In this document: positions 41,096 to 52,628 of the stretch, in pieces
Numbering within the stretch: the first letter of the stretch is position 1
How the letters are laid out: every line of letters starts with the position of its first letter
Assembly (NCBI RefSeq): GCF_000182925.2
Contig: NC_026502.1
Span: forward strand, 558,001-622,000
DNA length: 64,000 nucleotides
From: Neurospora crassa OR74A
Taxonomy: Eukaryota > Ascomycota > Sordariomycetes > Sordariales > Sordariaceae
Direction of reading: 5' to 3'
The notes under the pieces: model-generated
Told to the model about the DNA's origin: nothing
Database searches by the model: none
Seen by the model: only the letters and a program-made list of their open reading frames with translations
Program-made: the position numbers and the translations under genes

Positions 41096-44000
41096 TCATT
41101 TAAGCGTCCAGCCACTTATGCATGTACAGTGTCTTGGCGTTAGACTTGGTCAAAACGAGTTCTTTCTCTCGCCGGCTCCTCCATGGAGACTTCCCTTCCG
41201 TCGACTGGAAAAGCCTTCAAGAAGGCCCGAGTCGCTTGGCACATCGACTTCCCTTGAAGATCGTGCGGACCAACTTGGAAACCTCAACCCAACAAGACAA
41301 ACCGAAAAAAAAAAAAGAAAAAGTTGAAAAAAGGTTCGGATATTCTTTCACCCAAACGTTCAAGGACCGGTTTGGGTTTAGTCCAGTATGTCGGCCACAT
41401 GGACGTTGCTGGGATTAACGACCCGCTTGGATGGACAGCCCTGTCTTTTCTCTCATTTGGTACCGAATTGGATCCAGCGCCATCCACAGGGCCCAGCCAG
41501 GTACCCATCCAGGAACATCCATGTTTGGGCGTCGTGAATCCGAAATTGGCTTCCAGAACGGCATACGCAACTTTTTTGTTTTTCCTACCAAAGTATCGAA
41601 ACGCCGTGTTCGGATATTGGTATGGGATATTGAGTGGCAGTGTGGGAGCCGGAGTGGGTGACTAGGTACTGTACACTACAGAAAGTGGGAAAGTGGCATC
41701 ATACTTTTTTTCTTCTTCTTCTCTTTGCACCCCATGGGCCCCATGGAATGAACGGATCGCCCCAGCGTCGCTTACGGTTCCGTTGATGATGGAGGTGAGG
41801 GTTCTCTTTTGATGAGGACACGAGGTCAGTCAGTCACCATGATGGCTCACAGTCGTTTCCAATCTTTGGCCGGGACATTGTAGGTGTACAGTAGATGCAA
41901 CCCAAAGCATGTCGACGATCAAATAATAGGATGATGATCTCGCACCTGCAATTTGCCATTGTCCGGTTTGTTTGAGAGCTCTCCTTCCATTGACAATGAA
42001 AAAAATGGGGAGTTCCTGATTTATCCATCACCCACAGAAATCTTATGGTTACGAAGCAAGCATTGAAACACCACACATCATATCATCACGCACACGGAAC
42101 CTGCCCAGCTGTAACCCATGTCCGAACCACCCACATCCCGAATGCCCTTGTCGAAAATCAAGAAAAAAAAGAAGAAGGAGCAAAAGAGTAATAACGGGTT
42201 GAGGGCCTACTGGATACGGAACACGGGGCCGCCGCTCGCCGAGGCCCCCGGTCTATGACATGTCTAAAAAAAACAAGATGCTGGAATATGGACGAGAAGC
42301 GAACCGAACATGCACTATCAATTCTTTACTGTGTGCCCCCCTGGGGAATGATGATGAAGCCGCCCGGACCGGGGACCTCAACGAGAGAGAGGATTACCGG
42401 TGGTCCGGTGGTGGTGTGGTGTGGTGCCCGGGACGGGCGGCGGATCCTCCGTCAAGCCCCCCTTCCAAGACCACCAGTCCCTGTTCCTGGGACATCTGTT
42501 GGTTCACGATGCCTGGCAAGACCAATGAATGTCACAAATAGTGGCGTGCGAGGCGTGCGAGTTTCGATGTTCGGGGTTCATCAAAAAAATTTGTGATGCT
42601 GCATGCTGATTAATTTCATCTTGCATGTGTTCTACACTACATATCCCTCAGCTATGGAGAAAGTGTATTGTCTGCGGAAACACTAGTGTTAGTCGGGTAC
42701 GTACCCTATGTGTAATCCGCAAAATACGAACACACACACACACCTCTCCGCTGGGGTCACTCACTGCTCGGAACTGAAGCAATGTGACGGGACCGGTTAT
42801 GTGATCTGATAAAGTGCTTTCGATAGTGTGATCGGGTACTCACTCCATACAGAAACAACTTTCACACAGCACACACACTCAGTGGGTGGTGATCATGTTA
42901 CTGCCTCGCGCCGTCGTCATGTCATATCATGTCATGTCAGCTCAGCTCAGCCCAGCTCAGTGGACGAGCCTTGCAATTTGCTGTACGTGTAGGCTACATC
43001 CACAACAATCATATTCGGATACGGCCCGATCGAGTGACTCGAGGAACGGCAAAGGAGTGGAGATCTTCCCCGGGACTTGACGGGGCCATCACACGTGGTG
43101 AGGAGTGTACATAGTGCAAAGGATGAAATTAACCTACGTACAACCAATTTTTCAATCCATCTCCAAACCCCCCACCTGTTTTTGATTTAGTGTACACCTG
43201 TGCTGTGTTGTGCTTGATGCTGTGTTGTTCTTTCAACGATCAAATACACTACCAATAAAACCCTCTTATACATATCCGTCATAACGGCGTTTCATACTTC
43301 GGTGGAAAAGGTCCTTTTCTCAAAGATACGAGCGAATAGGTAAAGTGGAAATTGCCAAGAGCTTTGGCAATCCACTTCCATGCAGCTGAGTGAGTGGGGA
43401 TCTGTGGGGCTCGCTTCTTTTGGGGTACTTGGACCTATGTAGGCGATGTGGACTTTTGGTCTTTTGTGCATGGCCCAGCTTGTTCAGGTGTGCTGACTGA
43501 GCTGAAAGGAAGGCGAGTGCGGAGGGCCCGGAGAAGCAACTTCTTCCCGTCAGGGCATTCCTTGATGGCATTGGATTGTACCTGAATGGCAAAATGCGAA
43601 TCGACAAAAGAAAACCGAACATTGGGTTCCATCTTGGAAGAGGAAAAAGAAACGAATGTGATCTGAGCAGCTGGGGTTCCAAGATCTCTTCTCGTCCACA
43701 CATTGCCATCCTCCCACTTGGTAACCCTTTGTGCAAATCTTGCGAAGCTGCATCTTTTCTTTCTTTTCCTCCCACTCGGTATCCTGACTGGAGCGTGCTG
43801 CTGATAAATCTGCGCCGCTTCCACTCCCGCGAAATCCTCACAGGAATCACCCTTCTCCAGACATCATTCATATGGAGCTGAGGATCTTTTATGGACCCCC
43901 CTTTTTCTCCACGATGATTGATGGCCGTTAGACATCACGGAACTCGCTCCGTCCATTGAAAGAATACAAAGGTACACGAGCTGCACTAGTGTAGTCCCAC

Positions 44001-44321
44001 GCAAACTCCGTACCTGTGCAGCAATGATCCTCTTCTACGTACGGTATAGCGTGTAGCATCCAGTCCACTATCGTGAACCGTCGTTGATCAGGAAGGAGCC
44101 CACCAATGACCATCAACAAGTTCAAGAACCACGCAGGCCTAGCAACGATAAGTTCCACTTGCTGCATCTCTTGATTGCACCACCCATTCACCCACAACCG
44201 CCTATCAACGCATGCACTTCCCGCCTCCGAATTTTCTCTTTTCGACTTTGCTTCCCGGGGCTTGTTTTCTCGGCGCAACAAGTCATTCGTTCGCTCCTTC
44301 CTCTATCCGAGTCATTGGAAG

Positions 44322-44824
44322 ATGGGATCAAGTCAATCGCTCACCGCAGACGAACCGCTCAAGGTGAGAGGTCCGGAGAAGCGGAAGTGTAGGAGGCGAC
44401 GACGACGATGACGATGGCGCAATGCAGATAGATAGATGCTCGCCCGTACGTACGCAAATGCAGGAGTGAAAAAAGTTCATCCCAAAACACGCCAAGACCT
44501 CGATCAGATGGCACCCAAGCAAAACCCAACTCACCGTCGGTTTTTTCTTCCTGGTCGTCGACGACCGTTTGATTCTCGTCAATGATCTTGCAGATGGAAT
44601 CGATTTCCGGTTTAATTGGGGGGGATGTTTTACAGCAACAGCACCAAACCTTTATACCTTTACCCCTGCATTCGCTAGCATTGAGACTTGAGCTCGACTG
44701 TCGACGTCTATCGAGAAATCCACATGCCTTGAATTGGGGAAAAAAAAAGGGTCAAAGAAAGGTCGGTATGTATAAGACGTCGATCTTCGGACGGCAAAAA
44801 AAAAGAAAAAGGGAAGAAATTTGA
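44322..44824 (+). CDS. Weak candidate two-exon gene, 90 aa, with N-myristoylation-like start
   Basis: Proposed exons 44322-44363 and 44594-44824. The ATG is in a strong context (GAAGATGGG) after a pyrimidine-rich stretch. Exon 1 encodes MGSSQSLTADEPLK, whose G2/S6 pattern fits N-myristoylation, and ends at a consensus AAG/GTGAGA donor. A TTGCAG acceptor in phase leads to 76 codons ending in a Lys/Arg-rich tail. The downstream part is not convincing by content; only exon 1 looks designed. Confidence 0.2.
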
Positions 44825-46061
44825 ACAATGAAGGGGCCAATGTATACCTTAGGTAGGTAAGGTATGAAAGAATGAAACAAACAATACGTACACTATGTAC
44901 ACCACTACATTACATGGACCACAGGCCTTTTTGCCCAGCGTCCATCCGTCTATTTTAGCTGCCAGGGCCCTTCAACACAAGTTCCAGCGGTGACAGACCC
45001 CCCCTAACCAAACAGCCCGGCACAATTCCGCACATTTGTGTGTTCGCTTCCATTCGCATCATGCAACACTTGGTGATGTTCGCCTCATAATTGTTACCTT
45101 GTTATTTCCTTTCATGGTGGTGTCGTCAGGATCCCTTGTTTGACCGGGCAACAGTAGACTACCACACATAACATCACGTTCTTCCATAGCTTCTACGTGG
45201 AGAAACTGCACTTTTCCGTGTGATCTTCAACCATTCAAGATCGGCTACAATATGTAGTGTAGAATAGTGCAGTCCTGAACGCTTTTTGTGTCGTCGGTCC
45301 GTCGGTGGTCAATCCATACACTAGAGTACATACGGCAGCACGGAGCTTCCGCGCCGTGAAGCATAAAATGATTACTTACCATCCGGTTCCGCTGTATGAA
45401 ATTCGTACCGCAACGTTACGGGACGGGAACCCAAGAAGAAAACCGGGTGGGGTCGGGTGGAATCCGGATGAAAGTCGGGCGGCTTTTGGGAAGTTAAACG
45501 GCTTTAGGTTAACAGCCAGCTGGAGAAGAGCATGCATGATGATCCTCAAACGTACCTACGTTTATTCTCCTCATCTTTCGAAATCTTTTTTTTTTGTGTA
45601 AGTCTTTATAAAAGGCATAATTTGCATAAGGTACCTAGACATTACCAAGGGAGTTACATAGTTTTCCAACACTTGGGAAACATCGTTTGACAGTCGATAT
45701 GCTCCACCGTAAGATAAACAACCATGGTCGTCACGGAAATCACCGATACCCGACATACCTTGGTAGCATAGTACATAGGTTGAGCGCGTATCGCAAAACC
45801 ACCGAGAGCAACCCCGGGCCGTTGTTACACACAGATCTTCAAAAGGATTGACCAAACATAACTAAACAAACTTGAAACAAATGACCGCTTTCGGGCGGCG
45901 GATTTACCCTTTCGCCTAGGTTCTTCTTTAAGATTTTTCTTTATACACTGCTTCCCTCCCTCTCTTACTACGTAGGTTAACTGTTATGCCAGAAAGTAGA
46001 TCAAGGCGAACTAGTGTAGGGCATGCTGGGCATACATTGAGGCAGGACTACATACCACAAG

Positions 46062-46095
46062 TACCTACCTACCTACCTACCTACCTACCTACCTA
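46062..46095. repeat. (CTAC)n tetranucleotide tract
   Basis: Eight or more units of CCTA; the longest of the TAGG/CCTA clusters. Confidence 0.9.
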
Positions 46096-47427
46096 GCCAT
46101 CAGCTAAATACAACCTAAAGCACGACAGCCTCGGATCCAAACAGCCGCATACATACCCCTAGGTAGGTAGTAGTGTAGTAGTGTAGTAAACCCGGAACGA
46201 CATTACTACTTATAGTACTACATTACCAAAACATGACGATACAGTAGAGGAAGAAGAGGAAAGGTGGTGGTTAAGAGTCGGAGTTACATAAGCTCCCTCA
46301 AGTTCTCATTCATTAGTTAAGTAGTGCAGGCACTCACGTGAGACTGGAGATGGCAGTACACTACCTACCTATACCTCTACGTAGGTATGTAACAACATGC
46401 AAATAATAGGTAGGTAGGTTGGGATTCAAGTTATTAGCAGGCAGTGCATCCACCATTTACCCCCCTCATCCCAGATAAGATGAGATGGAGATGGGAGATG
46501 GAGATGGGAGATGGGAGATGGCCCCCAAATCCTTCAATTCAATTCAATTCAATTCAGGCAACGAACTCGCCAGCGCCAACAGGGAAGGAAGGGGTACCTC
46601 GATGCACTCATGAAGCGATTCCTACAGTAGTAGGATCCTATCCCCCCGTTTTCTTGGCGGTTCTGCTGCTGCTGCAGTGGTAGTCTACACTACCATTTGT
46701 CTGTCTGCCGTTCGAGGCTGCCGCGCCGCTCCGGCTGGCACTCGGCACCTTGTTGTAGTGTTGTTGGTTACAATAGGCTGTTGTTGTTGTTGTTGCTGTT
46801 GTTGTTGTTGCTGTTTCGTTCACCGCTAGACTGCGTAATGCTGGCTACTGCGTTACAAACCTACCTCCCTCCCTACCTGCCTACCTACCTACCTACCACA
46901 GCACAGACGGGACGGGAGTGAGTGAGTGAGTGAGTTGTAATGCTTGTACATACTAACTAGGTAACTAACCAGGTAGGCTAACTAGGTAGGTAGGTATGTA
47001 ACTGACGCCTTGTAACCTTCGCAGGGGGGCAAGGGCAAAGACAAAACAAGGGTCTGTTAGCCCTATTATTAGAAGGTTCGTTATTTAGGTACCTACCTAC
47101 CGTAACCTGTTGATAGACAACTTGTAAAGAGGGAGAGGTTCGTTCGTGACATAGGCGACAGCCAGCCAGGTTGAGGCTTACATTACATGCTACACTACCT
47201 AATCTGGTGTAGGTAGGAGAAGGGTACCTAAGGATCCCATCCGATAGACTACTACCTCTACGTATATAACAATTGGCGATGAGCGGCTGTTCGACGACAC
47301 GCGGATGGATGGATGGATGTATGGATGGCGAAATTTGTACAAGCGTTTGCGAGCTGATGAGCGGGTGGGCCGGTAGGCTGGGCTGACTGACTGACTGGCC
47401 ACGGGATGTCCCGAAGAACCGAACGAG

Positions 47428-47429
<2 letters not shown>

Positions 47430-47454
<25 letters not shown>
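47430..47454. repeat. Poly(A) tract
   Basis: About 25 consecutive A residues in gene-poor DNA. Confidence 0.85.
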
Positions 47455-47458
<4 letters not shown>

Positions 47459-48844
47459 CTACTTCAGTTCTTCTTACGAACCAGGGCACCCACCCACGAT
47501 CGATTTTCGCCTCACGTCTTTTTTATGGGTTACGTAGTGTACGTAGTGTATGTAGTGTACTTTTTTTTTTCTCAGCTTGCCCGCCTGCCCGCCCGCTCAT
47601 CCGGCATCCAGGCCCAAGAAGGCAACTTCTCCGAGATTTCTTCCTTCGAAGAAGTATCATGGAAGCATTTTCGATGCGGAAAGACTCCATCCCAGTTTTT
47701 GACCTTGACTCAATTTTTCAAGGAACCCGAAATCGGGGGGTCTGACCATACCGTCTGATGGCCCCCCCTCCCTTCTCCAAGATCCCAAAGATCCCCACCG
47801 GCCCGGGTCGTCTTCCCGGCCGACGAGCGGCGGCGACGGCAACAGTGACTGTAGTGTCAGGTACGGAGCGTACTCGCGGTATTGTACGTACACTACCTAC
47901 CGCAGTAGAGTGCGTAAATTACCGACTGTAAAGTACTATAATACCGACGCCGGCACACGCATCGACGACTAAGACATTATGGAGGTACATTCCGGGACTG
48001 GTGGCGCTACCTATACAGTAGAATAGGTAGGCCAGTTAGGTCAATCAAGTCGTCGATACTTGCTCGGACGCTGGTTGAGACGTTACAAAACATTCATCCA
48101 GAATTTTGGGACGAAGGTTGCGTCCCTGAACCCCAGAACCCCAAAGGTTTGAGGCGAAAGTTGAGGCGTTGAAGGTTCGAGTTCCCGATTTTGGTAAAGC
48201 GTGCCGTGTGCCTGTGCCTGTGCCTGTGCCTGTGACAAAAACGTGTACGGGATGGGAGGAAAAGTTGGGGACTTTTGAGAGGGAAACTACCTAGGTACAC
48301 TAACGAAGGAGCCTCTCGGAAAAGGCCTTCAGGACCGGAACCTACTATGGTGAGATGGGTAAGTTAAACCCGTGGATCAGGTCGTCGACCACACAGTGCT
48401 CACGAAGCTCTGGCTGTGGTGGTCCGTGCAAGATACCTGACAAGGGGGTTTTACTTTTGCTCGCAACCGCAGTACAAGTTGGGATGTTGGGATTGGGATT
48501 GGAAGGGGGGGTGTTTGAATTGTGAGTGGTGGTCATGACTCTCGCAGTCGGTCGGTCGGTCAGTCGGTCGCGCGCTCGAGTCCTGTCTCGCACAGTCAAT
48601 ATTACCGGTCTATTCCCTGTAAGGTTTTACAATCAGGGCTAGGCATGGGCGGGTGTCTCCAGGTTTGTTCGGAGTTCATTGTTCATCATCATCACATCGC
48701 TGTTTCGGTATGCACGGCACCAAAGCGTAACACCTCCCGTCGTTCGTCTCCCCCATCCCGTTCCCCGTTCTTCACTACACTACACTAGGTAGGCTCGCCA
48801 TCGCCAGCCGGGCGGCGGCCGCCAAACCCAGGCTGGTTATCGTC

Positions 48845-48874
<30 letters not shown>
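48845..48874. repeat. (GAT)n microsatellite
   Basis: Ten GAT units. Confidence 0.9.
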
Positions 48875-48875
<1 letters not shown>

Positions 48876-50242
48876 GATGATGTGGCTCGCCGCCGACAGA
48901 GACAAAAATCTGCGACAAGGACAACGCAGAGCAGCAGAATCTGAAGCAATCGGGTCAAAAAGAAAAGGTCGGGATGCGGCGGCAACGAGACCTGATCTGA
49001 CGACCAAGCCCGCTTGGCTGCTGTGGTGCCTGGGGATCCAATTCCAATGGGATGCCAATGTCGTTGTGCGGTGGGGATGGCGCTATTCGGACGACGCTTG
49101 CACACCGCAAAACAGCAAGCAATGCAGTGGTGTTGGATCGCGTCGATGTGGGTGTGTTGGGTTCGGTTGTTTTTGCTGCATAATGGTGCTGGCAGGTGGC
49201 TAGTGTCGTAGGGAGCTGGAGTATGGGGCGGGGGGGACCACTTCCAGGGGAGGGGGGTGGGGGTTCAAGTTCCATTATACATCATATTGGCTCCGTCGTT
49301 ATCGACGATGCAGTCATGTTAAGAAAAAAGGGATTCAAGGAACAATTGGCATTGAAGGGGCCGCGGTTGCCCTTGATATCGATTTTGTTTCATCCCATTG
49401 TCAGATTGTTTTTGTTGTTGTCGTGTGTCGTTGTGTTGTTGTGGTCCAAGTGTCAAGTGGAAGTCTAGAAGTTGGTGCATCCGCCGCTGCTGCAGGTGAT
49501 GTGCTCAGTCGTTTTACATGACCCGTCGTCTCTCGGTCTCGTCTTTCTTTGAAGGCGACAGACATCAAACAGGAACAAACTTGAGACTGGACCGTGACAG
49601 AAAATGTGCTTTGTTTCTGGCTTGGCTGACCTGAAATTCTGACACTGCCTGACACCTGCTTTGCCTAACATTTACGTGCCAGCCGCTTCGCAGCTTACGC
49701 CAGGCACTCAGGCACAATGTTCAGGTGCATCCATCACAGGAGACAGCCCCGGATTAATGTCAAGGTAAGGCAAAAGCATGGAAGGGAAGGCAAGGCAAGG
49801 TAAGGCGGTGCGCGCTGACGGGTGGGCCAGGCACCGATCCGCCCTTCCTTCTAACTCCCGTTAACAAATTCCACACGAGTCCGGTCGCCTCGCCTGAAAT
49901 GGTGGACTCCTCCAACAAGGGAACCTAACTCGCCTCGGCCGAGATCGAAAGCGGTTCCACTCTCGCATTCAGCACCTATGGACTGGACGAGGAGAGCACG
50001 ACGCTAGGATACAGGGAGTTGATGTTTCTACCTACCGCAGTAGTGTAGTGTAGTGTAGGGGCCCGGGAAAGAACAGAAGGGGGAACGACCTGTGTGCTAC
50101 GTACTGTAGGTAGTGTTGAGGGAGGGGGGTGTCTTTAACAAAGGCCCAAGCCCACTTCTTTCTGTTACAGCCGTGCCCATGTAATGTTTCTTTCTTTCAC
50201 TGACTGCAAGCGCAAGCCCCAGCTTTAACACCTCAGCAGCCA

Positions 50243-50243
50243 C

Positions 50244-50271
<28 letters not shown>
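50243..50271. repeat. (AC)n microsatellite
   Basis: About fourteen CA units. Confidence 0.9.
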
Positions 50272-50274
<3 letters not shown>

Positions 50275-51662
50275 CTCTTACAGGTAGTAACATGGCTGTT
50301 AAAACAGGGCATGTCAGTGCTCAGTCCATTCATTCAGTTCCATTTGCCAAAGGAGGGCGGTAGGTGCATGCAAAGTCGCAATGGCTGCAGTGTCAATCTG
50401 CGTCTGCGCCAGTGCACCCGACCGCCGCAGAAGATGAGATGAGACGGCTGGAGTGTACGCTAGAGTTAGAGTGGGTGCATGCATTGGTGGGAGTGGATCG
50501 ATGCCCTTTGCACACCTCTGGAAGACCTGATGCGCTGGATGGATGGATGGATGGATGCGATGCGATGCGAGCGTGCTGCCCGTGTGCCCGTGGCCCGTGG
50601 GTCAGTCAATCAATCAATCAATCAATCAATGTGTGTATTGGGAGTGGTTATGGTCATGTCACTGGACCTTCACGACAGATGACTTGAGAAAAAGGGCGCA
50701 AAACACGCGGACGACCCGACCTCACACACCACCATCTTTTGGTTGCAGTCTCAACCTAATTGTTGAACCCTGGGTCGAACAGCGATGGATATGGGATATG
50801 GGACGGGACAAAATACTGCACGGTCATGGTCACGGATCCTTTTTAAGGCGGATGCAGTGGCCCTTTGTACACTATCTTTCATTCACAACTTTTGCGACCC
50901 CCTTCCCGTTCTAACCTTGACCTCCCGTCTTCATTCATTCAGAACTCCATCAACCCCTGGCGGCCCCACACCCACCCTCCTCCACTCCGTTGCCGCATCG
51001 GTCGCTACGTCGCCGTTTGGGACCCGGCATTGTGTTCCATGTCAGGTCCAGGGCATCCAGGTGGACGGTACCTTTTCACTCGTTCTGTGCTACTAGTGCG
51101 CACCAGTGTGTGTGCGTGGTGTGTAAGTTACAGTATGTAAGTTACAGTATGTACAGGCTCCTTCCTGTTTCCGCCTTCGGCATCGTGTGAAGGCAAGAAA
51201 GGAGGAGGAGACATGGAAGCCGGACCACTGGGCTCTCTTCCTCCCTTGGTACACTAGGAGACTAGGTAGGTAGGGTAAGCTCTCGTAATATTACTCGACA
51301 TGGTGTACATTGGGATCCATCCACCCTTGTACACACACGCCCCCCCCTTCTTTAGATGCTCCCGCCCTTTCTTTCCACTTTTACTCTTTACTGCGCTTTC
51401 CATTTCCTGGACTTCCATGACTACACACCCGCTTCCAGATTCCTCACTGTGTTTTGCTCTGCTCTGCTTAATTTTCCGTTTGCTTGTTCTCCATTCTCCG
51501 TCTCGACTTTTACACACAAATTCAAAGGCAAACCGAACCCCAAACTCCTCGTTCTGCCCCCCCATCATCCCTCGTCCCAACCTTTGCGAGAAGTAAGGGG
51601 ATACTACGAGACAGGAAACCAACAACAACCTCCATCACGCCGTCACCAACACTCAACTCACC

Positions 51663-51694
<32 letters not shown>

Positions 51695-52147
51695 TCTACT
51701 AATTAACCCACCCGGCGCCACAAACACACGGCCCTTCAACGACTACACTACAACCTACCATCCAAATACCAAAGCACTGGTCTGTCTGTAATCTGTGGCA
51801 AGAGACACCGCCTCTTCTCGCCCAACCAAGTCCCAACCTTGAAGGCCCCCAGGTCACCGGCTTTTCATATAAGCTGCCCTCCTCAGCCAACACCACCACC
51901 GACAGTACCTCTATTAATCCGTCTTGGTTGCGCTCTCGTGTCCCAACCCATCCCTGCTTGCTACTGCAATCACTCATACACACACCGTATACACGACACA
52001 CACAACACACACACACACACACACGACTTCTCTCTCTTGGATACTCAAGTCGTCTTCGAGGACGCCGATTGCTGCCGAGTACCCAAACCACCAGCACCAC
52101 AGCAGCAGCAGCAGCACCAGCAGCAGCAGCCACAAGACTTTCTGCCG

Positions 52148-52589
52148 GTAAGCGGCTTGTTCTCTTCGCTTTGCTACATGGCCGTCACATTACACAAGCA
52201 CACATCCTCCCCCTCCCACGCCCCAGCGTCTTCTCATTCCTTCGTCCTTGGTTCAGTCGCTCCCTGCAGTGTACGCCAAAGACGGGCTTCCCTATCACAA
52301 GATACAAGGGCCGCCACGGCTGCAGTCCATGCCCCTTTCCGCCTTTCCGCAGGCACTCAGTCCTTTTCCCCTCCATCCATCCCTTCGTTGCCTTGTTTGC
52401 ACTCCTCTCGCATGCAGCAGCCTTTTGGTGATACACCTTGCTAACATGCATGCCACGAACAAAGGTCTTGGTCGCATTCATAACTGGTCCATTCGCCCTA
52501 CCCATTTCCCCGGGTTTCTCTGGACTCTTCCTCCTCACCGATTTTTCCCTATAATTTCACCCGTCGTCGCTCACGTAGCTTGGCTCCAG
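52148..52589 (+). other. Possible 5'-leader intron of sok1
   Basis: A (CAG)n-rich, leader-like stretch ends at CTGCCG/GTAAGC (52148), and a GGCTCCAG acceptor lies at 52582-52589, 39 bp before the sok1 ATG. The interval between has only short overlapping frames. Inferred from splice signals alone. Confidence 0.35.
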
Positions 52590-52628
52590 CAATACCATCG
52601 AAGACATCAAGGATAGTCAAACTTCAAA

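Larger units (their letters stand above)
36015..52147. other. Long gene-poor interval with many microsatellites
   Basis: About 16 kb in which I find no protein with recognisable motifs and no tRNA. Composition is normal, so this is not a RIPped repeat. TAGG/CCTA tetranucleotide tracts recur (for example 36988-37006, 37049-37069, 46062-46095, 46860-46900, 46984-46996), with many short homopolymers and trinucleotide runs. Short frames exist throughout but overlap on both strands and often run through simple repeats. It could hold non-coding transcripts or distal control sequence for the sok1 gene. Confidence 0.5.

Noticed and set aside
48094-48190. GGTTCGAGTTCC resembling a tRNA T-arm
   Set aside because: No acceptor stem, anticodon arm or D-arm could be folded around it.
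36015-52147. CRISPR-like spaced repeats
   Set aside because: The tandem tracts are contiguous microsatellites with no unique spacers, and the genome is eukaryotic.
50097-52500. Many overlapping open frames upstream of sok1
   Set aside because: Dominated by dinucleotide and trinucleotide repeats, open on both strands, no motifs; read as leader and intergenic DNA.
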